Source: Lonicera japonica
Taxonomy: Eukaryota > Streptophyta > Magnoliopsida > Dipsacales > Caprifoliaceae
Direction of reading: 5' to 3'
NCBI GenBank assembly: GCA_021464415.1
Contig: CM038468.1
Coordinates: forward strand, 682,001 to 746,000
DNA length: 64,000 bases
How positions within the stretch are numbered: position 1 is the first letter of the stretch; the number at the start of each line of letters is the position of its first letter. The position numbers were made by a program, and so were the translations under genes. The notes under the pieces were generated by a model. The model was not told the DNA's origin and did no database searches. It saw only the letters and a program-made list of their open reading frames with translations. Of the stretch, positions 13,101 to 24,642 are shown piece after piece.

Positions 13101-15622
13101 ATAGTACGTAAACGTAATAAACAAACTTGTGAGAAATAGTTTGATATTTGGAATGCTTGATCTGAGATGGTATTTCCTTCTAGATAAGTTTAAGAGTTTT
13201 GTAATGTCTTGTGTCGGCCTCCCCTATAACATAAATGTACAAATTGGCCCTTTTAGTATTAAAGTTACAAACTAGCCTCCAAATGTGTTCCGGCCTATCT
13301 CCATGTATTCAAAATTTAAAATATTGACAAAAATTAGGATACTCTAAAACACATATCCAGTACTCTAAAAAATTCAGGATATTAGATTATGGATATTGGT
13401 AAATTAGACCTTCTACGGTTGGTAGTTTAAATATGAGGTCGTGTAGTACAATTTTAGAGTTTCCTGTCTCAAATTAAGACAATCTTTGCTTTTTTGCACT
13501 TTTTGAGAAAAGACATCAATTTCAACATACTCAATTTTCAAGAATAAACTTTTTTAGCAGTGTGAGGTTTGGCACATTGATTATGTTCCCATAGAAATCG
13601 TACTCTTATTTGAGACCTAAAAGGGAAAGCGGGACTCTTAATTTGAGACATAAGACATGATGCAGTGGCAAATAGTAGTATTGGAATGCAAGAATAGTTT
13701 CATCTAATAGATAGAATTTTGGTCCAATTAACTGGCTTACTCTCGTTAGGCTGGCGTTAAATTTCCATTATCAATGCCATTTAGGAGCTCTCTTTGAAAT
13801 TGTCAACAATCATCACGAGGGACACCACCAAGTGAGATTGAGATCAGCCCCATAAATGAAGTAGGGACTTCAAAGCTTGACTAACAAGTGAGTAAGTCAG
13901 ACTTTGAGAAAGAAAAGAAGTGCGCTAGCTGCAATCAAACTAAAGCGCCAACAAGATAGAAAGGCTTTTGAGGAAGGTCTCTTGTATATATATGTAGGGA
14001 TGGCAAAAAGAACCTTTGAACCGACTCGACCAGTTGAACTGACCGCTCGAAATGGGGCAATTAACTGAAAATGTGGAGAGAGCAGAAAGTCAGTCAATTG
14101 GCTGAACCAACCGCTGGTTCTCCAAAGCGAAGATGGTTCGCAGTTGGTCAGACCGTGAATTAACCAAACTGACTGACTTTTAATTAAAACATATATATAT
14201 ACAGCGGCCCCCACTGCTCATTCAACCCATTTTGAAAAAGTTGCATGCTCCTCTCTCTCTCTCTAGCCTGTCTCTCACTCTCTCTCTCTCACCTTTCAAC
14301 TTAATTCTTCTCTCCTCTCTCACAAATCCAACAAGAACAAAATTAGTACCAAAATCTCTAAACCTAAACCCTATTTCTCCCCAAATCACTCACCACCACC
14401 ACTACACTTCTCCACCAGCAGTCACCGGAGATGAATGGGTGCGATCTCTATCGACTCATTGGAGAATGAAGATGAACAGGTCCAGATCTAGATCAAATAT
14501 ATCTTTAGATCTTGATCTAAATATATATTTAGATCTAAATCTAGATCTCTAGAAATCTTTTTCCCTCTCTGGTCTCCACAGTCCACAGAGCAGAGCCGCC
14601 GCCGTCATTCCTCTCTCCCTCTCCATTCTCAAAGTATGTTCGTATTCATCTTCTTGTTGTTATATTCTCAGATTAGTTCTTTGTTATATGTTCAGATTCT
14701 TGTTAAGCATTTATATTCTCAGATTTGTTTGAATCCATGGGTTGCATGTTCTGATCTATTTTTTTCTTGATTTTGAATCTATGGGTTGCATATTTGCATG
14801 TTCAGATTTGTTTGAATCTGGTCTCCACAGTCCACCGAACCAATCCGACTGACTGTTGTTGAATAAACCGACAGTCGGTATAACCGACTTTTCCAATACA
14901 AACCGGATGGGAAATTTGGCCACCGACTAGTGGCGGTTTGGCAATCGGCGGTGGTGGCTCGGTTCGGTTTACCGACCGATTCCACCCCTATATATATAGA
15001 GAGAGAATCTATAACTATGTTTATTGCAATGCTGACCATATAATGTGTATATGGTAGGTATGCGATGACGGGACAATTGACACAGAAGAGTGATGTGTAT
15101 AGCTTTGGTGTAGTTCTACTGGAACTTCTGACTGGTAGGAAACCCGTTGATCATACCATGCCTCGTGGACAGCAGAGTCTTGTCACTTGGGTGAGCGCCT
15201 TTCATTTCTGTGCCTCTTTCTAGCATTTGTTTCTTTGTTTTTAATTGTTTCTACTTTTATCGATCTTTTGTGAATGTAATAAAACTCACCATCTTTTAAT
15301 TAAAATATTAATAATAATAGGCAACTCCAAGACTAAGTGAAGACAAAGTTAAACAATGTGTAGATCCCAAGCTCAAAGTGTATCCTCCAAAAGCAGTCGC
15401 AAAGGTCTCTCTCCCTCTCTCTCTCTCTATATATATGTACATATGCGCATGTATAAGAAGATTTCTGATGGTTTTGGTTATGTTTGATGAATACAGATGG
15501 CCGCTGTGGCAGCATTGTGCGTGCAGTATGAGTCAGAGTTTAGGCCAAACATGAGCATTGTTGTCAAGGCTCTCCAACCTCTACTCAAGGCTCCCGCCCC
15601 TCCTCCCGAGCCCGAGAATTAA
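7134..15622 (+). CDS. PTI1-like: PTI1-like receptor-like cytoplasmic kinase
   Basis: Eight exons are joined at GT-AG sites with phases preserved: 7134-7166, 7805-7982, 11617-11870, 11997-12123, 12601-12874, 15058-15190, 15321-15404, 15497-15622. They give 402 aa. The kinase domain starts near residue 110 and contains the glycine loop [15 protein letters not shown] (Lys138), HRDIRSSN (Asp242), DFNLSNQ (Asp260; DFN replaces DFG, as in PTI1 relatives), a TFGYHAPE activation segment and the C-lobe [20 protein letters not shown]. The N terminus has a cysteine cluster RRWLCCTC, a likely S-acylation site giving membrane attachment. PTI1 kinases act as Ser/Thr kinases downstream of resistance kinases and OXI1/AGC kinases in oxidative-stress and immune signalling; that role is inferred from the family. 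The first ATG gives [11 protein letters not shown]; a second in-frame ATG at 7889 would start at MRRWLCC. 'KLKVYPPK' is one residue shorter than the family's usual 'KLKGEYPPK'. Confidence 0.95.
7171..7200. repeat. AT/TG microsatellite
   Basis: An (AT)n run passes into (TG)n immediately after the first splice donor of the kinase gene, within intron 1. Confidence 0.9.
9951..10018. repeat. 34-bp tandem duplication
   Basis: Two adjacent copies of 'ggtNtatcgtccaatgNcc' followed by 'tttcNtactaaggca' lie in kinase intron 2. Confidence 0.8.
10190..10582. mobile_element. Tourist-like (PIF/Harbinger) MITE, copy 1
   Basis: The ends are GGTTGTGTTTGGTTG and its inverted counterpart 'aaccaaacaccacc'. TAA target duplications lie at 10187-10189 and 10583-10585. 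The interior 'catcgagatctataaaataa' is shared with the copy at 52687-53041, proving a common family. It lies in kinase intron 2. Confidence 0.8.
11385..11500 (+). mobile_element. tRNA-derived SINE-like segment
   Basis: An A-box-like 'tggtattagagatc' and a B-box-like GGGTTCGAGTCC are spaced about 40 bp apart, followed by a T-rich tail. It cannot form a complete tRNA cloverleaf. It lies in kinase intron 2 upstream of exon 3. Confidence 0.45.
13430..13665. mobile_element. Degenerate Stowaway-like MITE (tentative)
   Basis: 'cctgtctcaaattaag' near the left and 'cttaatttgagacataag' near the right form inverted ends resembling the Stowaway-like elements in the CTL intron. No TA duplication is clear. 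Confidence 0.3.
13995..14990. mobile_element. Non-autonomous hAT-type transposon in kinase intron 5
   Basis: The 996-bp element begins TAGGGATGGCAAAA and ends TTCCACCCCTA (inverted: TAGGGGTGGAA). The flanking 8-mers are TATATATG and TATATATA, a 7/8 hAT-type target duplication, though the flank is itself AT repeat. Pyrimidine-rich GC-containing DNA (14240-14440) unlike the rest of the intron lies inside. The string 'tctggtctccacagtccac' occurs twice (about 14569 and 14817), and a nearby block containing 'atgggttgcat' is also duplicated. No transposase frame is present. Confidence 0.7.
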
Positions 15623-15960
15623 GTCCCATAAAAACAAACAAACGCTCGCTTGCTCGCTCATCATCATCGTCATCGTGTTGGAACTTTTATGCGAGATTTC
15701 TGCAGAGTTTGTGTTTAGTTTGTATCTTTGTTTGCGGGTCTCACCTCTCTCTCACCCTCTCCCTCCCCTGCCCCATATATATACACAAATATAATCTCTG
15801 TTTTCTTTTCTTTTCTTTTTTTCTTTTTTTTTTGGGTCTTTTGAATTGAGATTTGAGGAGGTGAAAATGTTGGATGGCTTTGTTTTCATCATGTATTGGG
15901 CTTGTTGATTGCTTGTATTGTGCTTTGGTCATCCATCCAAATCATAAATGAATGATGTCT
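15623..15960 (+). other. 3' untranslated region of the PTI1-like gene
   Basis: A TC-rich stretch follows the stop, with T-runs at about 15800-15835 and 'atcataaatgaatgatg' near 15940 as a possible polyadenylation region. The end point is an estimate. Confidence 0.45.
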
Positions 15961-16556
15961 TCCTTTCTTTCTGGTTCTGATTTTACTACTGAACTCTCCA
16001 ATATTCCTTCAATCCTTCTCATTTGAGTTGGCGAGTCCTTTTTTATTTGGTGGTGTTGGATAATTGATTTGAGTTGTCAAATATCACTAACTATTGTTAT
16101 TTGATGATCATTTATTTCGTGTGTTTTTTTTTTCTTTGGACAAGAGATATGTCTATTTAGTTCACCTTTTTATTTAAACTATTTAATGTTTGACTAGTTT
16201 TTTTAGATTTGCATATTCATGACTAAGATATCTTTATATGCGCTCTTAGTAATATTTTGATTGTTTGAAAGGAATGGTCTAATTATGGAATTTTTTTTAC
16301 ATGTGGATAGAGTACGAGAACAATAATTGGATTGGATTCAAACTAAACCTTTCCAAGGCTAAATAATAGGAATTTAGAAAATAAGGTGGAATGGGAGATT
16401 AATTTTTAGTATGGATAAAGGAGGAGCATGGATAATCTCATGATCCTCTCTTCATTTTTAACATGCCGGAAAATAATACATATGGACTTATGGAGTATGC
16501 CATTTTTTATGTTTAACGAATGGAGCACATGTTGAGATATTATTGATAAGCAAAAT
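15961..16556. other. AT-rich intergenic DNA
   Basis: No gene or recognisable repeat is seen. Confidence 0.5.
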
Positions 16557-17300
16557 TGTAATACCCCATGTTCCATTCCCTTGTTAATTTTGTTCTTAAG
16601 CTTGACTCTGAGTTTATCTTCGCTTTGGTTGATGGAGCCTTGGCACCGTGTGTTCTATTTCATTGATCCGACACTTCCAACGTGTCACATTAGACATTTT
16701 ACGTCTATGCGTGTAGATTTTGGAGTGCAAATTATGGAATTAACATTTCTCATCGAATTCAATTCTAGCTATCTTTGTAAGGTTGCAACTCCTTCGTCTT
16801 TTACCCAAATGACACCCATTGCGTGTCATTAGTTAAATATCCTCCCATTGTACAATTTCCGTGTTGGACCTAAGCCGAGATTTAGACATCTCGGGGTTTG
16901 TTGCAGGGTTTAAAGTTGAAATTCCTATACAAGACTGGTGTACTGAAATGCCTGATTAAGAGGTTATTCTGGTATGCGTGTCGAAGTCAACCAAGGTCAA
17001 TGCAGAGAGATCCTGTATGCGAACTATTTTGGTAGGATGCAGGGATGCATTATAAAATGCCACATTAAGGGCTTATTCCGGTATGCCTTACTGTAGTCGA
17101 CCCTTTACCCATTGAACCTCCTAAACATATCAGAATCGTCATTTTTATCCCAATTTTGACTAGAGCGCAGAGGAGGAGAAAATTTGAGGTTTTTGCACCC
17201 AAATCCAAGGTACAAGCTAGGGTTTGTTGTTCATCATTTTCTTGGAAAGCTTGGATTGGAAAGATTTCAAATTATGTGATGGTTGAAATTGATGGTTGCT
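16557..17300 (+). mobile_element. Truncated gypsy-type LTR (tentative)
   Basis: The segment begins TGTAATACCCCATG, a common start of plant Ty3/gypsy LTRs, and is more GC-rich than its surroundings. No inverted end or second LTR is present, so limits and class are tentative. Confidence 0.35.
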
Positions 17301-18480
17301 TTATATTTAAAGGATGGATGCATGCGTGAATTTAATTCTTCGAAAGTAACTTAAAGGAGATTGCCAACTCTCTCAAGAACTTCATACTTGCATTAATTAT
17401 AAGGAAAAATACCAAAATAGTAGAGTATTATTCAATCATCTCCTGCCAAAAGTTTTATGGCACTAAAAATAAGGATTTAAATGACAAAAAGAAAAGATCC
17501 AGATTTAGGCCCAAGTGATTAAAGACAAATTCTAGATATTAAAAATATTTGTGGTTCTTAAAAATAAGAAATAATTACACTTTAAAATTTAGAAAAGCGA
17601 ATTATTTCTTTTCAAAAGTTGAATAATATAAATAAAAAGTATAACTATTGACACTTGAATTAAGTCCTCTGGCACTCTAACTCATTACTGATTACTGTAA
17701 GTGAGACTTGAACTCGGATGAGCCTAACTCGGGAAGTCATTTGTTTTAACTAAATAGGGAAAAAAAGGCTTGATATAATTTATCTCATTTGATATGTAAG
17801 ATCCTCCAACATCCTTAATATTTACAAAGTAAAATATAATATTGGTTCATTTATACACTTTAGCATAATAAAAAATAAAAAATACCCAAATATATATACT
17901 ACTACTTCTTAACCTAACGATTGACAGGCTGTACTGGTGACATTTTCACCTCCCCATTTTCTTCTTCTTTTCCTTCTTCTTCACTATACCTTGGAAACAA
18001 GTCATCCCTAATCGTTACTTGTAAAATCATTTGTTTTATCTCTCAATTTCTTTGTCTCTGTTTTTTTTCCTTTTTTTCCTTAAAGTAATTGTGTTCAGTA
18101 CGTCTTGGCTTGTATAGATACAGACGACTCATACTTAACAAGTAGATTTGAGATTTTTGACTAAATTTTAGAATGTTGATAAATACGTCTTATCTCTTTT
18201 CTTTTCTTTTTGTCACAAATACACTTTATTATTTAACCCTTCTCTTTATATTCTTTTTGTCACAAACATGTACCACCTTACTTAAAAGTTAACAAAATTT
18301 TTCATTAAAACATAAAAAAAATAATCATTCTCTCTAACAAGTGCCCTAACAAACTAGCCTCGATATGTATCTTCTTTATACCAGTTGAGTTTCATAGGCT
18401 TCCACTATACTGGAATTGATTCTCGCAAGTTTATGTCAGTCGAGTGTCAGAACGACTACAATCGATTCTCACAACTTTAT
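17301..18480. other. AT-rich intergenic DNA
   Basis: No coding potential is recognised. A TC-rich block lies near 17950-18070. Confidence 0.5.
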
Positions 18481-18562
18481 GTTAATTGATATACTCATCT
18501 TTCACTAATCGTTTATGTCATGTACTCCCATCTCTCACCAACCTTTTATGTTATGTACTCCC

Positions 18563-18718
18563 AACCGTTTATGTTATGTACTCCCATTGTTACTTTGTTT
18601 ATGTCAATCAATGTCAACGTACTCCTTTGAATCCGACACCAACCGTTTATGTCATATACTCCCATTATTACATTGTTTATGTCAATCGATGTCAACATAC
18701 TCCTTTGAATCCGATGAG
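18563..18718. repeat. 78-bp tandem duplication with smaller sub-repeats
   Basis: Copies at 18563-18640 and 18641-18718 share 'aaccgtttatgt' and 'actcctttgaatccga'. The 'gtttatgtNatgtactccca' sub-unit recurs upstream from about 18508. Overlapping open frames here are by-products of the repeat. Confidence 0.85.
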
Positions 18719-18869
18719 TGGCTAAGTAAGCCTTAGACCCAAGAAAGCGATAAAGGGAACACAAGTGGGAGAAAATAGCTTCTTATTACATTTAAGACTG
18801 CTTTACAACTTTTGGATGGTTTACAAACGAGAACTTCTTCCTATTTATAGTCTCCCACCTCCTCAATGG

Positions 18870-20342
18870 TGTTAGGTCGTATTTGTTCGTCGAGTAAATT
18901 TATTTATACTCGTGTCGTTTTTTGAAATAAGTTATTATTTATTGATATATTGATTGATAAATTAATTATGTTGTTTTGAGCTTGCATTTGTCCATGGATT
19001 GATTTGATATTACAAATTAAGTGTTTAAGTTGTTAAACACTGAAATATTCAATTTGAAATTCGATCTAAAATTATTGTTCACGGTTAGTAAATAACTATG
19101 GATGATTTATTTTGATAAGATCGTCTCGATTTTATTAAAGTATATCTTTGACCTTGGTAATAAAATTGAGAGTACGTTTAGAATGTATTGGATGGGACGA
19201 CGTGCAATTAATTTATGATATTGATCACACAAATTTAATTTCATTTGACTATCGTACATGGGACCTTAATTTTGAGCAGATAATGGACTTTGATTACTAG
19301 CTTGAAGTTCTTTGAGGTATCAATGGGAGAGATCAAATTGTTGATCAATATCTTGATACTTTGGAAATTAAAGAAAACTAATGAGGAACATATATTCGTA
19401 ATATGGAATTCGTCACCTTTTAGGTATGATCATGACCTCATTAGTTCTTCTAGTGGACATTTTAATCTGAGCTCAGTATATGATCACATTAAACTGTCAG
19501 ATAGAAGATGAGAGTTGAGGATTAGTGAATATTCGAAAAAGGGCTTTTTGGTCAATTCTACTTGTTCCAAATATTCAAGTTGATTGACGGGGGTAACATG
19601 TAGGAACGATAGGTCAGGGGATATAATTATTGATTATTGCTTCAGTAATTTCAATTAGACTAAAAGTGCACTCTTGTTCTTTTAGCGGAATATAACGTGA
19701 TTAATAAATTATTTCGACTGATCAAGAGTTGACCGAGTCAAAATTAATTTATTGGAGCTTAGTTTAATTGGGTTCGATAAGGTCCCTTCAGTGGCTTCAC
19801 TATTGTAGAGCTATACATGCTTATTACCTTATTTAGGCTATACAGAAATAGGCATGGGTTATGGTACTAGGTTAGTAAGGTTTTGGAGTATGTATGGGTT
19901 ATAAATAGTCTTATATGACTATTTTTTTTACCCTAGCAAGCATATAGGCAGGGGCACACACAAAAGTGTGTACTATGTGTTTTCTCTTTACTAAAAAACC
20001 TATCCCTAGTATAACCTAGATGCGGGGCACATGTATTTTCTCCTTACAAAAAAACCCTATCCCTAGTGTAACCTAGATTTAGAGAGGTGACCACAATGGC
20101 ATAGTTGCTCTTAGAGAACACTAGGGAAGACTTAAAGGCTTAAAGCTTTGGAAGATTCAAGAACACAAAAGATAGGAATTATTGTGAAGCACGCTACAAG
20201 TGTAATTCCTTCAAACACCAACGTGTTTTAACAATTATATTTAATCAGTTGAATGCACGAAATAGATCTAACCCTTTAAAGAGATATTTGTTCATCATAT
20301 AAAATTAATTTTCTTGTGATGTTTACATCCCGAGTTCCAACA
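18870..20342 (+). mobile_element. Copia-type 5' LTR (orphan)
   Basis: The right boundary is firm: the segment ends TTCCAACA and is followed after two bases by a tRNA-iMet primer-binding site. The left boundary, at TGTTAGGTCG, is inferred from the TG start and gives about 1.47 kb. No 3' LTR, gag or pol was found, so the element is truncated. Confidence 0.55.
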
Positions 20343-20344
20343 AT

Positions 20345-20356
20345 TGGTATCAGAGC
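20345..20356 (+). other. Retrotransposon primer-binding site
   Basis: TGGTATCAGAGC is the exact complement of the 3' end of plant initiator-methionine tRNA, the standard copia/gypsy reverse-transcription primer site. It lies 2 bp after the LTR end. Confidence 0.85.
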
Positions 20357-21100
20357 AAGGTTCTTCATTTTATTTTGTGTATTTAGGATTAAATAAAATT
20401 GTATTTGTTTAGTGCATGTATTAGTAAAAAGCGGTGTTAGAATTTATGTGATTTGATTTGTTATTGGATTGAATGAGTTTTAATTGTTTGAACAATTTAT
20501 GGCCTTAGAATTCTTTTTATGGTGAAAATATATATATGTTTTATTGAGTCTTGTAACAAAAGGGGTGGATTACGACTCCTGTTTCCCCTTTGATTTTAAT
20601 TTACTGCAATTAATAATTAGAAATTAGTTTTCCATTGTATTACTATTCGACTTAAAATCTGGGGACTATTTTCATCAATTGCTTAAAACGTGGCTGGGCT
20701 ACAGAATTCAAGAATTGGGCTAGACACTTGTAAGTGAAAATTGAAGAATTGGGTTGGCTTATGGCTCTGTTGGTTCTTTAATTTATTTGTAAACTTGTGT
20801 CTAGGTTTGGGCCATAAATTGTTTTTATTTAATTTTATCATTGCCTTACTTCTTTAATTAAATTGTGATTAAGGGGTGTTTGATAAAAAAGAAAGGGTGC
20901 ATTCATCAACTCCCAAATTTTAAGATGTTATATTGATATTGACTTTTGACGATTTCTTAAACCCCGTGGTTTTTAGGTTATCGGGCCGTCTGCTTAAACT
21001 ATTTTATCCGACACTAAACTTTCACGTGCTATTGTCTTCTTTTAATTTTACTCGACCTAATTAGAAACCGTTAGATTTTTAAATAGAGGGGCCCACGTGA
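20357..21100. other. Leader-like sequence after the primer-binding site
   Basis: No Gag or polymerase frame could be recognised. The stretch probably includes remains of the internal region of the truncated element. Confidence 0.35.
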
Positions 21101-21111
21101 TATTAAATAAG

Positions 21112-21262
21112 GCCAAGTAATGATATTAGCACTCCATCAAATTAAGTACGCATTCCAAAATCATCTTTAGTGACATTTTATATAAATTTTTTTAGAAACT
21201 TTTTTGTCACTAAAAATGATTTTGGAATGTTAGAGTAATTTTTTGTGCTAATACCATTACTC
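21112..21262. mobile_element. Hairpin MITE with 9-bp target duplication (Mutator type)
   Basis: Its arms are inverted copies ('agtaatgatattagcac' and 'gtgctaataccattact', plus an inner 'ttccaaaatcatctttagtg' arm). The flanks are TTAAATAAG (21103-21111) and TTAAATAAA (21263-21271), an 8/9 match. Confidence 0.65.
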
Positions 21263-21689
21263 TTAAATAAAGAGCGGTGTTATTACACCCTCAAAATATG
21301 TCACAAACGCCCCTTCATAATTTAACTAAAAATACATCGTAACACCCCCCTCCCCTTAAACACCCACATCTATTGCCTGATGTCAGGAGAGTGTTTGGCA
21401 ACGCTCTCTCCCAATTTAAGTTGAGTTTATGTGAGTGCACTCACATCTCATTAGGTGGGCTTTATTTGAAAAATACTCTAGCACTACATTGTCTAACGTT
21501 AGGTGAGTTCTTACCAACAAACTCTCCGTAAGTGGGCCAAGTGTTTGTGAGTGCGCTCACCTCTTCTTCTTTTTCACCCCACCTCACACCATTTCGCCTT
21601 GCGCCAATTTTTCCCACTGTCCACTAATACACCTCTCCTCCTCTTCTCTTCACCCACCTCGCGCCATTTCTTTTATTCTTCTTCTGAGT

Positions 21690-21900
21690 CATGGGTTTAT
21701 CAAAAGATTCTTGGGTTTCTTCCTTATTACAACTTTTCATTTCACTATGTTCACTATCGATATCTTCTTATTCTTAATTCCACCTCACCCATTTTTTTTT
21801 CTTCTTCTTCTTCTTCTTCTTCTTCTTCTTCGAAGTTATGGGTTTATCAAAAGATCTCTTGGGTTTCTTTCTCATTACAACTTCCAATTTCACTGTGTTT
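21690..21900. repeat. Tandem duplication flanking a TTC microsatellite
   Basis: 'atgggtttatcaaaagat' and the roughly 60 bp that follow occur at about 21690 and 21838. A perfect (TTC)10 run is at 21801-21831. The overlapping open frames are translations of the repeat. Confidence 0.75.
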
Positions 21901-21951
21901 AGTGTTCATTCGATTATAATGATCTGAATGGGTAGAAATCATTTCGTATAT

Positions 21952-22125
21952 AATATTCAAATGGATCTGAAAATTTCAGCTTATCATGATTCAAATGAAC
22001 ATTGAATAATATCAATGTTCATTTGGTCTGTAATGTTAATATTCAAATAGATATGAAAATATTCGGTTATTATGATTCAAATAAACATTGAATAATATCA
22101 ATGTTCATCCGGTTTATAATGTTCG
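21952..22125. repeat. 87-bp tandem duplication
   Basis: Both copies contain 'aacattgaataatatcaatg' and end 'ataatgtt' or 'taatgtt'. Divergence is about 10%. Confidence 0.85.
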
Positions 22126-22880
22126 AAATTATGCACACCAATCGAATTAGATAGGTCGAGTGATTAAAAGCTTAATGATAGAGGATGTTTGTGACTAATT
22201 CTTAGAATGGCAATGTAAGACATGGGGTTTGCTTTAATGGAAGATGTTAGTGACAAAAAATGGGATAGGCAATATCATCACCGTTTTTCTTCCCAAACTA
22301 GCTTCCATATTTATTATTCCATTGCTTTCTCTGAATTCAAGGGACACCTGCATGCTATTGTTGCCACGTTTCAATCTAATTCAATAAAATATTATTTACA
22401 TTGAGTTTGAACGTTCATGATTTTAATTTTTATTCTTAAAAATCTTTTTATTAGGAAGGACTAGTGGCGACACATATATAACACATTAGTTTGTCCTTAT
22501 TCTGGCGATGTGGAACAAATACTTATAATATATATCCTGGCGGCACCTACTACAATTAATCTAAGCACATACAACAATTTGTCTACAACACTAAAAGTTT
22601 TACAATAATATAATGACTTAAAACATTGCACATCAATAATATTATAAGAAGAGCCTCGTTCCGTAATGTTTTATAACTTTAAGGACGAACTCATGTTTAA
22701 TAAAGGAAAGTAATACTGATTTTATAATTTGGTTTTACAAAAAAGACACTTTTCATAATATTAATTTATTTTAAGAAAAATGATAAATGTTGATGGACAA
22801 ATATACCCTTAATATAAACATTTCTATGAATAATGCTCTCTCCTACACAACTTATATGATCAAAAATTTCTCTCTCTTAG
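22126..22880. other. AT-rich intergenic DNA
   Basis: No gene or clear repeat is seen. Confidence 0.45.
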
Positions 22881-22914
22881 AATTCTCTACACGATCTCAG
22901 TTATTATTTGTGTG

Positions 22915-23298
22915 GACATGTGGTGCTAAAATGTTTTAATACCTTCAGTTTAAGTATTTGTGTTCACTTGTGGTGCTAAAACTTTTTTGAACACCATTGT
23001 AGTGTTGGACAATTGATATTAAAACTGTTTTAACACCATGCAATTAGTTGTCATGTTTTGGACGATTAGTACGAAATCTATTATAGTACCTTGAATTTAA
23101 TTATTCTTTATTAGGCTATTGGTGTTAAAACCTTTCATTTTAGTGTTGGATAATTGGTATTAAAATCTTTTAAGCACCATTGCAATGTTGAACAATTGAT
23201 GCTAAATCTATTTTAGTACCTTGAATTTAATTGTTCTCTATTGGGCTGTCGGTGATAAAACATTTTTTGCACCATTCTATTGTTGGACAATTAGTGCT
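22915..23298. repeat. Degenerate tandem repeat, continuing after the nested LTRs
   Basis: Units contain 'ggacaattNNtgctaaa', 'ttttagtacc' and 'ttgaatttaatt', with a clear 130-bp spacing between the copies at about 23085 and 23215. The array resumes at 29057 ('aatactgttttagcaac'), exactly where the pattern requires. The inserted LTR therefore split it. Confidence 0.65.
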
Positions 23299-23316
23299 TG
23301 TAACGCCCGTGTTTAG

Positions 23317-24642
23317 TGTTGAATCAATGTTTTTGATAATATGATTATTCACATTAATTTTGATTATCCGTATTAATTTTGACTATTAATCTAGCTTCCA
23401 TTGTTCCATTTAGTTTAACTAATTATGCAATTAGATTCATTGAGAAGGATTCACAAATTTATTCAATAAACTCTCAAGAAGTACAAGAATTCCTCACAAA
23501 GATGCAAAGCAAATTCAAGAGCTTCAAGTTTATATTCAAGACGAAGAATTAATTTTATGTGAGTGCAAATTAGAATTTTAATTTGTAAAGTTATTAATTT
23601 TTTGATCTTCATAGAAAATAAAATTGCTCAAATTCTCATCTTTTGCATCTCATTGAAAAATACACTTTAGAAGAGATTTTAAACTTTGTCATAAAATGCA
23701 AATCTCAAGAAAAGTTGATTAAGTTTCAAAAAGTGATACATGCCTTTATCTAATCTCATTTTCAAGAAACAAAACCTAGTTCCAACCTGTTTTGGCAACC
23801 TTTTAAAAATCAGTCTAAAAACTTTTGAAGTATTATTAAATCAGGAACTGGTCGCTTTGAAATACTCCATGTCAGGTGCCTAGCAGGCACCTGTTTTGGA
23901 GAAACATGTGACTGTTGCAGTTAACAAGCGCCTGTAATGGCTTTAACAAGCGACTGCTGAAGTGCGAATGCATAGTATTATTTCCAAACGGCTAGTTTAG
24001 TTCCCAAATGGTCGTATTCTTATTTCTAGCTATTTATGCACCATTTTTGAAGCTTTGAAACTCACATTTTGCATAATATTTCATCATTTGATCCTTCAAA
24101 CTTTAATCAATCAATATTTGATTTAAAAGCTTTCTTGATTTGAGCAATTCATCTTTGTATCTATTGATCAAGTCTTTATAAATCTAGAAGTGAGTTTCAT
24201 CTTGTAATTTTTGCAAGCACTTTGATAGAGTTGTATTCCATTGGTGTGTATCACCAAAATCTATTATACTTTACATTTAAGAGGTTTTTCTCATTGTGTA
24301 AGCAAGAAAGTCTTGTGAAAAGTGCAGTGAACAAGATTGTACTTTGTATAGTGGTTTGATTTTCACTTGTAAGAAAATCGTTTATTGGAATTTCTCAAGG
24401 GCACTACTCGGGCGCGAATGTATGGCCAAAAATCGAACTGCGTAAACAAAACGTGATTGTGTTGTGGTTATATCTCTCTATCCTTATCTATTTATTTATT
24501 TATTTTAATTATTGTTTCATCTTGCAATCATTGATTAATTGTTTAAAATACTTATTGATTATCTTAGTTTATTTTGAAACACTTTTAATTTGCTTATAAA
24601 CCTTATTCACCCCCCCCCTCTAGGGTTAAAATCCAACCTACA
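23317..24642 (+). mobile_element. Nested copia-type solo LTR 1
   Basis: It begins TGTTGAATCA and ends CCAACCTACA, flanked by a perfect 5-bp duplication TTTAG (23312-23316 and 24643-24647). It carries the 'ttattcacccccccc' motif near its end and aligns with the inverted element at 25562. It lies only 18 bp inside the outer LTR. Confidence 0.85.

Noticed and set aside
12601..15190. Kinase as a pseudogene because exon 5 runs into TAA ('gagtaattcc')
   Set aside because: The TAA overlaps a normal donor (ga|gtaatt), and the acceptor at 15057 restores GAG TAT in the conserved APEYAMTG.
18486..18764. Three overlapping open frames of about 72-79 codons
   Set aside because: They are translations of a tandem repeat, not genes.
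20871..20910. Additional Tourist end ('taaggggtgtttgataa')
   Set aside because: Only one end is visible; no inverted partner or second TAA was found.
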